DNA of 64,000 bases from Clarireedia homoeocarpa (GCA_001465935.1 LNKV01000043.1:124001-188000), one strand, 5' to 3'. Positions 1-11,391 are shown, numbered from the stretch's first letter. Numbers and translations are program-made. Notes: generated from the letters alone by a model not told the origin.

Positions 1-836
1 TGAACCCGATCATACAAACACCACCGATGGTTAGCATGGATATTACCATTGGGCTCGACCATTCGAAATAAGTTCCTCCTCCCGAAATAGGAATCAAAAG
101 TAGAATAATGGCCGCTGAGACGAGGATAATACCGGGATAGTCGATCACTCGAATTTTGGTTGCTGTGGATCCATGAACCTTACTTGGTGGAAGAGTGAAA
201 GCCACCATAATTCCAGACAGGACAGCCAGCGGGCAAATGCACCAGAAGAGTCCCCGCCATGTTGAGTTCTGCACGAATCCTGCAGCTAGAAACGGGCCTA
301 TCGTATTGCCGAGGCCAATGCATGATCCAAGAATTCCTTGATATCTAACACGAGGTTAGCATTGAGGAAAAGTATCAGCGACTAGAAAAAGCTTACTTTC
401 CGCGATTTTCGAGGGTAACAACATCAGAGACGATCATCATAGTCAATGCCATAATCCCTCCTGTTCCAACTCCAGAAATGCCTCTAAATGCATAAAGCTG
501 GGGTCCCGTCTGAGCGAATCCGCATAATAAATCTCCTAGCGCTAGAAGGGCCACTGCGGTCAGAAACACCATCTTTCTCCCTAAGATATCTGATATTCTT
601 CCGTAGAGTACTTGGAACACCGTGTTTGCGATCAAACTTGACGTTCCGGCCCAGGAAATGGTAGTGGCGGAGTTGAGATCAGCTCCAATTGTAGGTAGAG
701 CAAGACCGATTGAGTTCTGATCAATGAAAGTAATGAGAAGAGCAAACGCCAGTCCGCAGAAAACTACAATGAGTTTTCCCCTGGGAAGGATGTTGGTCTC
801 GATACGGACCAATTCATGGCCATTAGCTCCCGCCAT
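1..836 (-). CDS. MFS multidrug-type transporter, N-terminal half (3' part outside window)
   Basis: Major facilitator superfamily transporter, probably of the 14-TM drug:H+ antiporter group. The first exon (836 down to 397) begins MAGANGHELV and carries the first membrane segments with DQNSIGLALPTI and the loop motif YGRISDILGRK. A 51-nt intron (346/345 to 396, donor GTAAGC, acceptor TTAG) joins ENRGK to YQGILGSCIGLGNTIGPF, the family's motif C region, and the frame then stays open to the window edge through the WRGLFW motif. The rest of the transporter lies beyond position 1. The start is the first Met of the open frame; a short upstream exon cannot be excluded. The substrate cannot be read from the sequence. 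No other cluster gene is visible next to it. Confidence 0.88.
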
Positions 837-2381
837 GCTTGCAACTGCAAAGGCCTCTGAAAGAATACCGTGAGAGAATCAATGGCAAAACAACAATACA
901 TAAGAGCAGCAGATAACGGCAATGATATAATTCTTGGCCACAGAGATTGGGCACGCAATTGGGAAAAGACAAGAAAATAAATTCTAACGGGTATCGGCAC
1001 TTACCCCCGTTGATTGCAGATCATCGGATCTAGTACATTTTCTGAGGACAACTGCCCCTTCCCATTGGTGTTAGCCTGTGGGTACTTATCGCATTTTGAG
1101 AATTGACATGCTTGACATGATTGAGTTCATGGGCGGCGAGGCAAGAACTGGTCGAGCTTTTGCTCCAAAACTTCCTGATTTCGGAATTCCGGTCATCAAA
1201 ATCCGAGTATCGGATGAAGAATTACCCAGATTTCGCAGCAGAAATGTGGATAAGGAAGGATTCTGCCGAAAGGGTGGGGACAACAAATTCTCAGGAGGAA
1301 GTGGGAACTTTTAGTATCACGTGGAAGCCGACACTAGGACGTGGTGTGGTGTATTGTGATTTGTAAGCAGGGGATTGAACAGCAAAAGGTTCGGAGCGAT
1401 AATAACTAAGTAATGGAATTACTATTTGAGTTGAGCACGAAGCTCCATATAATAAGGAAATATATTTTGTCTATATAGACCTTCGTTCTCTGCGGATCAG
1501 TTGGCTCAGTACTGGCTCAGTACTGATCCAGCTGAGCCTATGTCCTCAGGGCTTATATTCCGTAACACAGAGTCAATATAGCTTCTATCGTCTTTAACGA
1601 GCAAATAAGAAAAATAGAGATATAGATGTTAAAGATGTTGAAGATACAAGAAAGCTCCTGATCTCGAGGAGTACAACAAACCTAAGCAACAAAGTAGAAG
1701 CAACAAAGTAGAAGCAAATAGACAAACAACGAACTTGTAAAGTAACGTTAAAGCAAGGAGAAAAAGTATACTTATATTAAAATCACCCCATATCCACACC
1801 CATATCACAAGAATTCTACTTTGAACATCCACCTACATATTATCGATCACATCACTTAAAATAACCTATAATCCATATAATATGATATATATGTTGGGTG
1901 AACAGCGAAAAGCTTTCATGATAAGATATTTCCTCACTAGAAAAAAGACCTATGCACCACTTTCGTGAGATCAAGCAGAAAACTTTTTGTGCAAACGGGG
2001 AGATGTCGGCTTACAGTTAGAGGCTTATGTCATTCTCTGGAATCGCCAAGGAAAGAGAAAGATATCCGAAAGCCCACGGCAGGGATCATCCCAAAGCGCA
2101 CCGGGCCGCAGAAGAGAACAGGGCGACTCCACCGTGGATGTTACTAGTAGCCCAATTTGCGGTCCACCGCCAGAGGAAATGAAAGATCACGAAATTGAGT
2201 TCATAGTATCGTAGCGTTGGAAGTTTGGACATGAATAAGTCCGAGTGGGAATATTTCATATAATTGTTTATTCGTCTGGTTAACCTTATAATATATTGGC
2301 TTGACGAGTCCAGAGCAGACGGATCATCAAACAGACTACCTGCCCGCGCCAAAACTTGTGCTGTCACTCAGATAAAATCTA
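837..2381. other. Intergenic, no supported gene
   Basis: AT-rich spacer. Short open frames occur on both strands (for example around 1078-1366 and 1629-1832), but none shows family motifs, splice structure or a convincing start. A short direct repeat of GGCTCAGTACT is seen near 1502-1525. Confidence 0.5.
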
Positions 2382-2657
2382 CTATATTGGGAAGCAATTT
2401 TTTGGTTCTTGCTCAGCATTGAGCATGGTGTGTTGATCATCCCAGCCACCATTTATCCAAGCCTTCTGGTTAAGAGGCCCAAGACCTGTAGTGGTGCACT
2501 TGTCCCATCCGAAAAGAGATGTCCCCAGTTTGTTTGAGGTTGTGTATTCCGGATAGCAGTCGCCAACGTTTATGCACAGGTTCGTGAAATTTTCTTGACC
2601 ACAAACAAACGTGAGAAAATGAGAAACAAGTATAGAGAGGAAAACAGCAAAAGACAT
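2382..2657 (-). CDS. Small secreted cysteine-containing protein, 91 aa
   Basis: Uninterrupted 91-codon frame. Residues 1-19 form a clear signal peptide (hydrophobic core FAVFLSILVSHFLTFV, likely cleavage after CG before QEN). The mature part of about 71 residues has four cysteines, an N-glycosylation sequon (NFT) and several Trp and Gly residues. A TATA box lies about 75 nt upstream of the ATG, which supports real transcription. The segment KAWINGGWDDQHTML looks like the N-terminal helix of some secreted fungal zincin-like peptidases, but no HExxH metal site follows. It may therefore be a truncated relative or an independent small secreted protein (candidate effector). Function unknown. Stop TAG follows CFPI. 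Confidence 0.5.
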   Translation of the reverse strand: MSFAVFLSILVSHFLTFVCGQENFTNLCINVGDCYPEYTTSNKLGTSLFGWDKCTTTGLGPLNQKAWINGGWDDQHTMLNAEQEPKNCFPI

Positions 2658-2730
2658 TTTCGAAAGATTGTTTGACTTTGAACGGTATCTGCAACACCTG
2701 AGTTCGAGAGGTGAAGGCAGATTCTCCAGG

Positions 2731-2739
2731 CTATATATA
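2731..2739 (-). promoter_or_regulatory. TATA box of the small secreted protein gene
   Basis: TATATATAG read on the minus strand, about 75 nt upstream of the ATG at 2657. Position and sequence fit a core promoter. Confidence 0.5.
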
Positions 2740-2759
2740 CCGCAATATTGAGACTCGCA

Positions 2760-4091
2760 GCATCCAATGATAGTTTATGTACGAATTGATTCGATAATGT
2801 AACGTAAAGTAATTGTAAAACCAAATATAAGCCTAAATTGTTACTTCTCTAGAAGTGACGTCACTTTTGGAGTTTTCACAGTAATTGAAACGAGGAAGAA
2901 AAAGCCTATTGACTTCGGATACGATGCAGAGATGCGGGCCCTCTCACTGGCTGAAGGATATTCCATGCTTTATTGCGAGCAGATTAATCCGACCTCTACG
3001 TAGTTCCAAAGACAGGGAGTCTAGAGTGAAAACACGTTAGGCAAAATACAAGACTAGGAGCAGTAGAATCTATACAGAAGATTTCTCCCAATCTGGAAGT
3101 TCAAAGTGTTGAATCAACATTGTGAATGTGGCTCCTCCTGGATTCCTTTGGGTTGAGTGAACCGGTCTATATGATTAGCCCTTGCTAAACAAACAAACAC
3201 TACTTCAAGGCAGAGTTGTTCTTGGTGTCTAGGTCAGAAGACTGCTATATATCCCAGGGTTAGAAGCAAATCAGAGGAGACTTTTGGAGGACAGTAGACC
3301 GTTCCTGGTCGCAGTGAACTTGACATCGGCCTTGCTTCTTGACTCAGACTAGAAGTTCAATAGACGTGGGAGAAATTTTCGCTCTGCACGACTTGCAGTT
3401 AGACTTGGTTAGCAGCTATGTGACAGCTGCAAAACTCTAGGTCTCCAACAGTTGGTCCAACACTGCTAATGAACTCCGAAATTGAGTGGATAAAAACGAT
3501 TGCCCGGATGCACACGCATTTGCAGCCTCACTAGTTGTCATGCCGCGTCCGTCTCGCGGAGGATTCGAACTGCCAATCTTGATGGTGTAATTTATGCGAT
3601 ATAAAATGCGAACAGTCCATGAGGAGTTCTCGTTGTCAACGAAGAGTGACTGTATTCTCATAAGGGACACAGTGTCTAACAACAAGTACTGATGGAGTCT
3701 GTACATGCGACACTCTCACTAGCTGATATTCTGACGACGATAATATTTCATCACGGTGACATCATAGTAGTGCAGATGCAAGCTCCATCATTCCAGACAG
3801 TACTCAGAAAAGAAATTTTACGATGGTAAATGAATATGATAAGGTAAGGGGAAAATGTCTGGCTACTTCGAATACAAATTAGTTCTAGCAAGGCTTTACA
3901 GCCTCGTATCCAGCCTCGCTTAGAACTATCAACCGAAGCAGCTGCGTCGTCTTGTGTTTGCCTACCTTCATCATCATGTATTTTAAACGCGACACATACC
4001 CTCTTAACGATCTCTGAACACCTCAAATAATTCTTTTGTTGCTCTCAAGCATTTGACCCCGCATTCAATTCATTCCGGTTCAACGATCAAA
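2760..4091. other. Intergenic, no supported gene
   Basis: No motif-bearing frame was found. The frames at 3437-3706 and 3751-4026 on the minus strand have no recognisable features. A B-box-like GTTCGAATCC on the minus strand near 3560 does not fold into a tRNA. Confidence 0.45.
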
Positions 4092-5061
4092 ATGAATCCT
4101 TACGAAAGTAACCTTGCCCCTCTCCCAACCCCACCTCATCGAGCTCATTACATACAGCATCTCTCATAGACCACCTCTATTGACTCCTATGCAGTTGAAC
4201 ACAATATCAAAGAGTCAGCTACGGCCAGGCCCCGACGTCGTCCTTCTATGTCCTCATTTTTCAACCAGCTGTCTCAAATCGAAACCTCGGACTCGACCAC
4301 AGATCCTACATGGCAGCACAACAACCCACACGCTGTACCTACCCCAGTATGTTTCTGTCGCTCTCTTCTACTAGTTCTCAACTAAGCATTGGCACATAAT
4401 TTACAATCGCCATTTCGGTATTATGCCTCTTGAGCTCTAAATCAGTTTCCAGACGCTGTCCTGCAAATCTTAACAAAACAGACTAATCCTTATAAACTAG
4501 GTCGACGTAGCAGCAGCGTACCGCCTTCTCCAAGACCAATACCTCACCTTACGTAGCGATTCAGACGACCCCTCCTCGACCAATCCACTCCTCGACGTAC
4601 TGATCGATTCTCTACGATCGCAAATCGAATCACCTCCGAAGCAAGTAAGCGGCTGCTCACAAGCTTACCTCGACACCATTGACCGCGTCCCGCGCAAGTC
4701 TTTGAAGCCTGACGAAACATGTCCGATTTGCGGAGAAAAATTCTTGGATGATCAGTACTGTCTCGTTGTAGTACTACCCTGCCACCCAACGCACAAGTTT
4801 GATCTGGAGTGTGTGGGCCCGTGGCTCAGGATAAATGGCACATGTCCGTTGGATAGGAAGGCAGTGGGAGATGGTGAGAAAAGGAGAAAGGACCAGGAGA
4901 GGGAGGTGGAGGCCAGGGTGGAGGGGTTGGACTTGGAGGAGGGGGTGGAAGGGCTTAGCAGGAGACTGAACCAGAGGGAAGCGGAGAGGGAAAAGGAACG
5001 GCAGAAGAAAAAGGCGGAAGACGATTATGAAAGTGATGGGGATGATGGAATGTATGCGTAG
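4092..5061 (+). CDS. RING-H2 finger protein (putative E3 ubiquitin ligase), 242 aa
   Basis: Three exons rebuilt from splice sites: 4092-4107, 4195-4346 and 4501-5061. The N-terminus reads MNPYE then IEHNIKESATARPRRRPSMS, a basic disordered stretch. Exon 3 is a helical region followed by a C-terminal RING-type zinc finger: CPICGEKF, then LPCHPTHKFDLECVGPW, then GTCPLDR. This spacing matches RING-H2 ligases, which recruit an E2 enzyme. After the RING comes a highly charged Glu/Lys/Arg tail (about 60 residues, probably coiled or disordered). The tiny first exon is inferred from frame joining: direct read-through hits a stop at 4168. Substrate unknown. Confidence 0.72.
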
Positions 5062-5578
5062 AAATATAAGCGCAAGCTGGGAGTGAGATTTCAGGGCACA
5101 GATGATACCATATTGGGTACTGCGAATCGCGGAAGTGTTGGAACAGGTCCTTGAACGGGTCAAGTAAATAAAGGTAATGCAATGATGCACATTATATCGC
5201 CGAAGAATATTACCAAACCAATGTAAACAAAAAGCGATCAATGACATCCATTCGCCGGCGACTGGACGATTTGACACTGATCATACGCCTGTGTTCTCTC
5301 ATTTGATTTTGGGCTCTATCGCTCATCAAACGATAGTCAAGCGGGCACGAGAAAGCCATGAGCAGCAGAATCAAAGATTTCCCATGGAGTTTTAAACGAT
5401 CTATTAAAGTTTCCCAATCCGCCATATTAAATGGGAGCTAGTTGAGAAAGTGATTCAACATATTCCGCCCTCACAGGTGGCTGGAAACCTAATTTTCACA
5501 TTCTCCTCCGACGTCAAATCGGTCATCATTCGCAAGAACCTATCATGTCCCAGAGCGAAGGAAAGCTTCTAACCCCAT
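5062..5578. other. Convergent intergenic spacer
   Basis: Shared 3' region of the RING-finger gene and cytochrome b5. Nothing else supported. Confidence 0.5.
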
Positions 5579-6430
5579 CTATACCTGTGTCTGCTGGCTC
5601 TGCAAATACTTATAAGCGCCAAATGAAGCCAAACCTCCCAAAAGTACAACGGCATAGAGACCGATGCCCATGCCTGTTTCCTTGTTGGATGGGGTGGGTG
5701 CGTAGGCTGTGTTAGAGACTTTTGCAGCGGGGTCGCCGTCCTAGCAAATGTTAGTTTTATTTTATGCAAATTTATGTCAAGGGACAGAGTGGAGTTTGGA
5801 ATATGAGGAGGGGTGGGACGAGGGGGACATACCACGCGCTTTAGTTTTCCGACAAGGAGGCCTTTGAGGATTTCACGGGCTTCGTCACTGTGTCCTACGT
5901 CTTCGAATGCATCGGTAGCGTCTTGTCCGCCGACATCGAGGAGCACCTCCTCTCCTCCACTGTGATTGTATGATGTTAGTGATTTGTCCTTTCCTTAGAA
6001 ACAAACGAGTTGTAGAAACAAGAAGGGAAAGGAAGGAGGAATGAGCGAATTGGGAGTGTCGTAAAGTATAAGCATCGTAGGTATGAAAACTCCCCGAACT
6101 TTGTCCGTAGACTCATATTCTGTCCAGACGACGAATCTTTCAAGAGTGTCCTCGAGAATGTCCTCAAGATTGGCGCTTTGCAGCGCTTGGCCCTATCTGA
6201 TATCCCCCCTCCGAAAGGGCAGGGCTGCAGGCCTCTCAATTCGGACATCTCCTCTCGAGCTTGCGCAAATAAGTAGAGAAAATCACTTACGGATGCTCAT
6301 CGACGAATTTCGTGGCGTCGTAAACCAAATCACTAATGACCATATAGAGATCTTTCTTAGTCTTATGTTCTGCAACCTCCTTGTATGTGATTTCGACCGT
6401 AGTCTTTGTAGCTGTTGATTCGTTCGCCAT
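5579..6430 (-). CDS. Cytochrome b5, 142 aa
   Basis: Haem protein that passes electrons to desaturases, hydroxylases and P450s at the ER membrane. Exons on the minus strand: 6291-6430, 5833-5959 and 5579-5740, separated by introns of 331 and 92 nt. The protein starts MANESTATKTT. The b5 fold is complete: EVAEHKTKKDLYMVISDLVYDATKFVDEHPGG carries the first haem ligand (His of HPGG, about residue 46), and FEDVGHSDEAREIL carries the second His. The last exon encodes a linker and one hydrophobic helix (GIGLYAVVLLGGLASFGAY) with a short polar end, the usual C-terminal tail anchor. Length and layout are normal for the microsomal form. Intron 1 is unusually long for this window. Confidence 0.95.
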
Positions 6431-7120
6431 TTTGAATATGTATAATCTCCTAGATCTTTTCTAAAGCTCGAAAAGTTCCAATCTATTATCTGCCCGTGTG
6501 TTTTTCTCGCGCAAGTCTGTTTTTCGTTCAAAAAGACAGGTGTCTAGAGGCAGTGAGGTGTGATACACGAAACGAAGTGGAAGAGAAGCTCTTCAAAAAA
6601 TGCCTGCCGTGATTTAAACAGTCCGTCGGATCCAAGGGAAGAATAGCTTCCGTCAGAGGTGAGTTTACACACTGGCCAAAACCTTATCACGCTAAGGATA
6701 CGATGGTTGTCAGCATGTGGAGGAAATGCGTTGATTGGTTGAATGCGAGCACCGAGGGATCTTCGGCCTCCGAGAGTCTATTTGTGTATGGCACGCCTGG
6801 GTAATCGATGCGGTAGTTCTCTGCTTTCTGACCGAGGATATGGGTCATGGAAGAGATTTAATGCTTCCGCATAATTCCAAACGATTGATTCCGCGGAGAA
6901 CTAGAGAAGCCGACTCCGACGTTATAATTATGCTAGACTGCACTCAAGCGCTGTACTCAAGCACTGTTTTAATGTGAGGCTTGCAGAGTAGGCTGAGATT
7001 GGGTGGTGATAGCGGAAATCCACCCTTCAATGTTATGTTATATTCCACTTCGGAAATCCTTCGCATTCAACATTTTATGCTAACTACCAAACCATTCCCC
7101 ACTGCGTATCACTCCCTAGC
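6431..7120. other. Intergenic; cytochrome b5 promoter side
   Basis: Upstream region of cytochrome b5 and 3' flank of the capping protein gene. Open frames at 6735-6977 and 6981-7388 show no family features and partly overlap the capping protein in antisense. Confidence 0.45.
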
Positions 7121-8263
7121 CTATTTTCTGGAGCTTCCACCGCCAATATCTTGTCCCAACCTGTACCCCGCAATTTTATCCCATTCAATCTTCTGTCTTG
7201 TAATAGGTAATTGTCTTCTCAGTCCCTTGAAGGCTCCTTCACTCAGATTGTTGAAGCCCTTGTTGATTTCTTCTTGGTATCTTTTCTCGGTTGTAGCAAT
7301 TTCTCGTACGATTCCGCTCGCGGATGAGGATGAGACGGACGATGAGAGGGGTTTGTTTGTGAGCAGTCGAACGTTACCATCTTCGTAGTAATGGACATCG
7401 ACTTTAATGCTGCCGGTAAGGGAGGAAGATGAAGGCTCATAAATGTAGAGTGAACGCCATCGACCGTTCCTAAACATACGTCAGTCATTGTAAATGGAAT
7501 CTCTCGAAGAGTAAAGTACCAGAAGTTGTTTGGACTGTACTTGTTTGCAACAACTAAGATTGCAATTTTTGAATCATTTTCGATGGGATATGCACCGTAT
7601 GATGCATCCGGAAAATGCTCAGCTACGTGTGGACCCAGACTCTTCAGAATTGATTTACTATCTCTTGTCAGCTTACTTCATGCTTCTTCCGCGGAGTACC
7701 TACGCAAGATCTGCATGGCTGCCTTCCAAAGCATGACTTTGCACTGAACTTGCTGTCTATTGCCCCTCATGTTAGACCCGCTGCGCTACCTCAGACCAGT
7801 CCCAAAATGCAAATACCTGTGTTGTGTGGTCGAAAGCGAAACTAGACGAGCTTTCAACATCGTAGTATCTGCCATCTCCCAGAGAGTTGTGCGAACTGAC
7901 TATGACCTTATATAATAGTCAGTCGAATAATTGAATAGATGAGCCTCGACAAAACTGACTTGTTGACTGCTTCCCGGAAGCTTGACGGTTGCGAACTGTT
8001 CTTCATTATATTTCTCAAATGCCGGTCCAAGTTGTGAGACCAGGTTTGGTGTGTTAATCGTAAGGGCCTTGATGTCTATGGATGTAGGAGTCAATACGAT
8101 AGTTCGTTTGCTGTGGGATGAAGTTATCTCTACCAGCTATGACATCTGCAAGCTTTCAAAGCATATACGTTAGTGAAGGTATTCGTAGCTAGGAAAGTGT
8201 TCATACCTCTCCTGGCGGAGCTCCTTCTACAAATGCCGAAACGGTTTCAAGTTGAGAAGACAT
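7121..8263 (-). CDS. F-actin-capping protein subunit alpha, 273 aa
   Basis: Alpha subunit of the CapZ-type heterodimer that blocks barbed ends of actin filaments. Seven exons on the minus strand: 8207-8263, 8134-8152, 7960-8075, 7817-7906, 7704-7756, 7520-7657 and 7121-7469. All junctions keep frame. The spliced protein reads MSSQLETVSAFVEGAPPGE, LADVIADIKAL, GPAFEKYNEEQFATVKLPGS, YDVESSSSFAFDHTTQ, LGPHVAEHFPDASYGAYPIE, NNFWNGRWRSLY, VHYYEDGNVRL and KGLRRQLPITRQKIEWDKI. These are the landmark segments of the family, including the C-terminal actin-binding tentacle. Exon 2 is only 19 nt, a micro-exon placed by family match and its AG/GT borders. Length is typical. Partner is the beta subunit, not in this window. 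Confidence 0.95.
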
Positions 8264-8661
8264 TGTGGGCTGAGTTAATGAATTTGAATTGTTGCGATTA
8301 AATAGGTTCGCTCCAGTGGGTGTTTGCTGGCGCGGATCAATGCTGGGGTTGAGACAAATATGAAGCTAATCGGCAAGCGATCATTTCAGCCACAAACTGA
8401 GGGGTGGTTGTGGCTTGTGCAAAGCATATATAAAAATGAATTAACGTTAGAACTTTGGCAGTTTTAAATATTCTACAAGGAGAATCTCCTAATTGACATA
8501 TCGATTAACACCGTGGATGTATTGCAGATGGTTATCAAGCATCAGCTAACCTTACAATGGACCGACCGCCATCACCCAGAGGAGTAGATTTCCTGTGCAT
8601 CCTTGATCATCACTGTACATACATCTTCCGCCTCAGTCGTGTGCCCTTGAACCACAAGACA

Positions 8662-10083
8662 TTAAAGTCTGTGGCGCCGGCAATTATTGCATGCTTGGAT
8701 ATGACAATGCCTGCATCGAAGAATGTATTGCTGTAAGGTGTCATGGCATTCTTCACATTCGTGACGCCCTTGAATTCTATCCCATTGAACATGCCTGCAA
8801 TCATGGTTTTCTCGAAGATCTTCCACCTGTGCTGCAACTTGAGCATTTCTTACCATCTGCTCTCCAGGTAGCTGCTCACGATCGACGATTAAGTTGGCAC
8901 GGGCAAGGAGACGTGGCTCATGCCATTGTTCACAGGTACAAGTCTTCCAACGTTCCCCGCAATTATAGCAGAATTGGGCACTACAACGGCAACTGTTGCA
9001 ACCTCCAGTGTTAGCATAGATCACAGATACAGAAATGACAGCCACATACATCATATGATTACAGCCATAATCGAGTTCGACAAGTGTGCGACAAGCATAG
9101 CACCTTTGCCATCCATTCTCCTTTGCCACTTCCAAAATTTGTTGTAAGGCTGTATCGTTAGGACACTCCTCTTCGTGTGCTTTTTTGCAGATTGTACAAG
9201 TCTTAAAGCTACAATTAGGGCAGGTTGCGACATCATCGCTAATAAAGCGAGCTTCGATAAAGGTTGAACATGTCGGTAAACAGCAGTAAGTTCTGTTTAT
9301 CGTCTCGAACTCGACCTTCTTTTTGTTGAACCTCTCGATAAGGTCGGCCGTCAGGAGAACGCAATTTTCTTCTGGCGAAATGGGCTGGCGGCAACAACGT
9401 GGAGGAAATAGAGACTCATCCGTCATTGCTGTTTCAAACAAGTCTGTAAGACAGGGACGACAGTAGACATGACCACATGGAGCGCGCGTAAGTTCGAAGA
9501 TATTTACATCCTCCCGGCAAGCTTCACAGGTCTCGGTTCTCTCTCTCCTGCTTACAGCGCGGCTAGAAGATTCCGCTTGCCCTCCATCACACGTGTCTTG
9601 ATTCGGTTGATATATGCTTAACTCACTACGACCAACATGCAGAGTCTGGAATTTCGTGAATAGCGCGTCATCCAAAGTCTGAAGTTGATCTGTTTGTAAA
9701 CTACCTGTATTTGGCATAGGCGCGCCTTCGCTCAGTCGAGCAGCCACCTCATGATCTTCAATGGCGATAATTTCCTGTGATGTGACATCAAATAATACTT
9801 GCGCGTCGACTTGCACCGCGGCTGCTATGCTTCTGACCATACGTCGATCCGAAAGGAATGTGGAGATAGCGTCCAATTCTTCTTTTTGCATTTGAATGGC
9901 AAGTGCGTCATCGGAGAGATCACCTTCGCGTTGCTTTCCTTTGGTTGCATACCGATTCAAATCCTCGAGTTGAAGATCAATGATGAGGGCTAACGTCTGC
10001 TCATCAGCGTCATCTGAAAGAAACTCATTGGCGGAAGCCATGTTCAGCCTTGGTGTTACAGAAACCAAATGGTCGGCCGTCAT
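8662..10083 (-). CDS. RBR-type E3 ubiquitin ligase (RING1-IBR-RING2)
   Basis: RING-in-between-RING ligase, which forms a thioester with ubiquitin before transferring it. After a helical acidic N-terminal region (about 180 residues with LIIDLQLEDLNRY) comes RING1 (CEACREDVNIFELTRAPCGHVYCRPC), then the IBR (YCCLPTCSTFIE, CPNCSFKTCTICKKAH) and RING2 (CYACRTLVELDYGCNHM, CRCSAQFCYNCGE). The catalytic Cys is expected to be that of GCNHM by comparison with HHARI-type enzymes. A 57-nt intron (8993-9049, GTATGT..CTAAC..ACAG) lies exactly inside RING2. It is a multiple of three and has no stop, so the frame reads straight through; splicing restores NHMICRC. Start uncertain: MASANEFLSDD at codon 15 is a plausible alternative. 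Cys-rich C-terminal tail to 8662. Confidence 0.9.
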   Translation of the reverse strand: MTADHLVSVTPRLNMASANEFLSDDADEQTLALIIDLQLEDLNRYATKGKQREGDLSDDALAIQMQKEELDAISTFLSDRRMVRSIAAAVQVDAQVLFDVTSQEIIAIEDHEVAARLSEGAPMPNTGSLQTDQLQTLDDALFTKFQTLHVGRSELSIYQPNQDTCDGGQAESSSRAVSRRERTETCEACREDVNIFELTRAPCGHVYCRPCLTDLFETAMTDESLFPPRCCRQPISPEENCVLLTADLIERFNKKKVEFETINRTYCCLPTCSTFIEARFISDDVATCPNCSFKTCTICKKAHEEECPNDTALQQILEVAKENGWQRCYACRTLVELDYGCNHMMYVAVISVSVIYANTGGCNSCRCSAQFCYNCGERWKTCTCEQWHEPRLLARANLIVDREQLPGEQMVRNAQVAAQVEDLRENHDCRHVQWDRIQGRHECEECHDTLQQYILRCRHCHIQACNNCRRHRL

Positions 10084-11132
10084 CCCAAGAAAGTAAAAGA
10101 CATCAGTCTGCTTGAAAAAGGAATTAGATTGATGTTGTAGACTAATATTACTGATCAGCTTAGCAAAGTATCCTGAGTGTGCTCAAGATAATTCCAGGAC
10201 ATTCACTCACACATGTACAGTGTTGTCAGTAGTGCGCCCGTTCAGTGGTGCATAAGGTTACCCCGCTGTAGCCTTACGCGCTAGTGTAATAATGGATACG
10301 ATTCTTTGCACAGTCAACGGCCTCAGTTTTTATATATTCGAAACTGTACGGGCTGGCATTGCACTATTTTTACTGAACCAGGGAGGAAGAGAGTCAGTCG
10401 TAGGACTGTAAAATTAGACTGTAGAATAATGTGTATTAGAGCTGAACAAGGTAGAAGATTGGCTACTTGACTTCCGTACAAACTATAAAGTCACGTGTAC
10501 TCAGGTATATCCTCAAATCCAGACATTTTGGCGATCAAATAGTACCCTGCCCGTATATAGCCGTTTGTATGCACTATTTCCCTTACATTCTGTGACCCTT
10601 CGTACACACTAGTAGTCTGATCTACTACCCTCCCAATTTGCACTAGATTGCACGGTTTCCAGTACTGACAGCACTGCATCTATATTCACTTCAATTCGTT
10701 TCGTTTCAATATTAAGAGCACTGGGGGCTTCTGACTGCAATAAGATCTCCTTTCTCATCTATTTCTTTACCCATTATCAAGCTCCAATTAATATAAACTC
10801 TTTATCACTCTAAGCCGATTTCAGCAAAGCGACATGATGGATCTGAAGGGACGATCTCGCATGAAGATAGTTCTATTGTGGATGAAATGCCTACTAGATG
10901 CAGTTAAGCAGCCTTTAGCACGCTGCTCAATGACTGCTAGAGGTTTGCTTCCGACAATTTTAATAGCTGCCAATGAAGAATCCTTGGTAGCACTTTTCTT
11001 ATGCATATACCTCTGGGCGGTAGGGGCAGACCAGGAGCTAATGAATTTGCTAAGTATCAGCCTGTTTCGGAACTTCTATTATGCTGAGTGCCTCACATTT
11101 TAGTGAGCTCTATAAGTGAATCGGCTGTAGTA

Positions 11133-11391
11133 GCACCAGTGGGTGTACTAAGTATCCGATCAACTTCGGATTTCTGATTGTTCAAGTGAAATCTGGACAT
11201 TGAGAATTTACATATCTGGTTGTTCAAGCGCAATATGGACATTGAAAACTTATATATCTGATTATTCTAATACAATTTAATCATTAAGAACTCGTATATA
11301 CACTTGCTAGAGTAGAGATCTCAAAAGCATATATTTTAGTCGAATTATGAAGTTTTGGAGCTGATCGAATAGTTAATACACCCACTGGTGG
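11133..11391. mobile_element. MITE-like element, copy 1 (most complete, 259 bp)
   Basis: Terminal inverted repeats of about 33 bp: the left end begins GCACCAGTGGGTGTACTAAG, and the right end read in reverse begins CCACCAGTGGGTGTATTAAC. Both are flanked by TA (11131-11132 and 11392-11393), the target duplication of Tc1/mariner-like elements. Inside are three head-to-tail units of exactly 42 bp beginning TCTGATTGTTCAAG, TCTGGTTGTTCAAG and TCTGATTATTCTAA. There is no coding capacity, so it is non-autonomous. Confidence 0.8.

Noticed and set aside
1629..1832. Hydrophobic 67-codon frame on the minus strand
   Set aside because: Leu/Phe-rich composition follows from AT-rich DNA; no start context, conservation or splice structure.
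3538..3610. tRNA-like B-box (GTTCGAATCC on the minus strand)
   Set aside because: The T-arm has a mismatch, and no acceptor, D-arm or anticodon arm can be folded around it.
5976..6248. Open frame of 90 codons on the minus strand within the cytochrome b5 gene
   Set aside because: It lies inside the first intron of cytochrome b5 and has no protein features.
8311..8322. CCAGTGGGTG match to the MITE end near the capping protein promoter
   Set aside because: Only about 10 bases match; no 42-bp unit or second end follows.
8993..9049. Apparent 19-residue insertion in RING2 of the RBR ligase
   Set aside because: It has GTATGT, CTAAC and ACAG signals, and its removal restores the conserved motif, so it is an intron.
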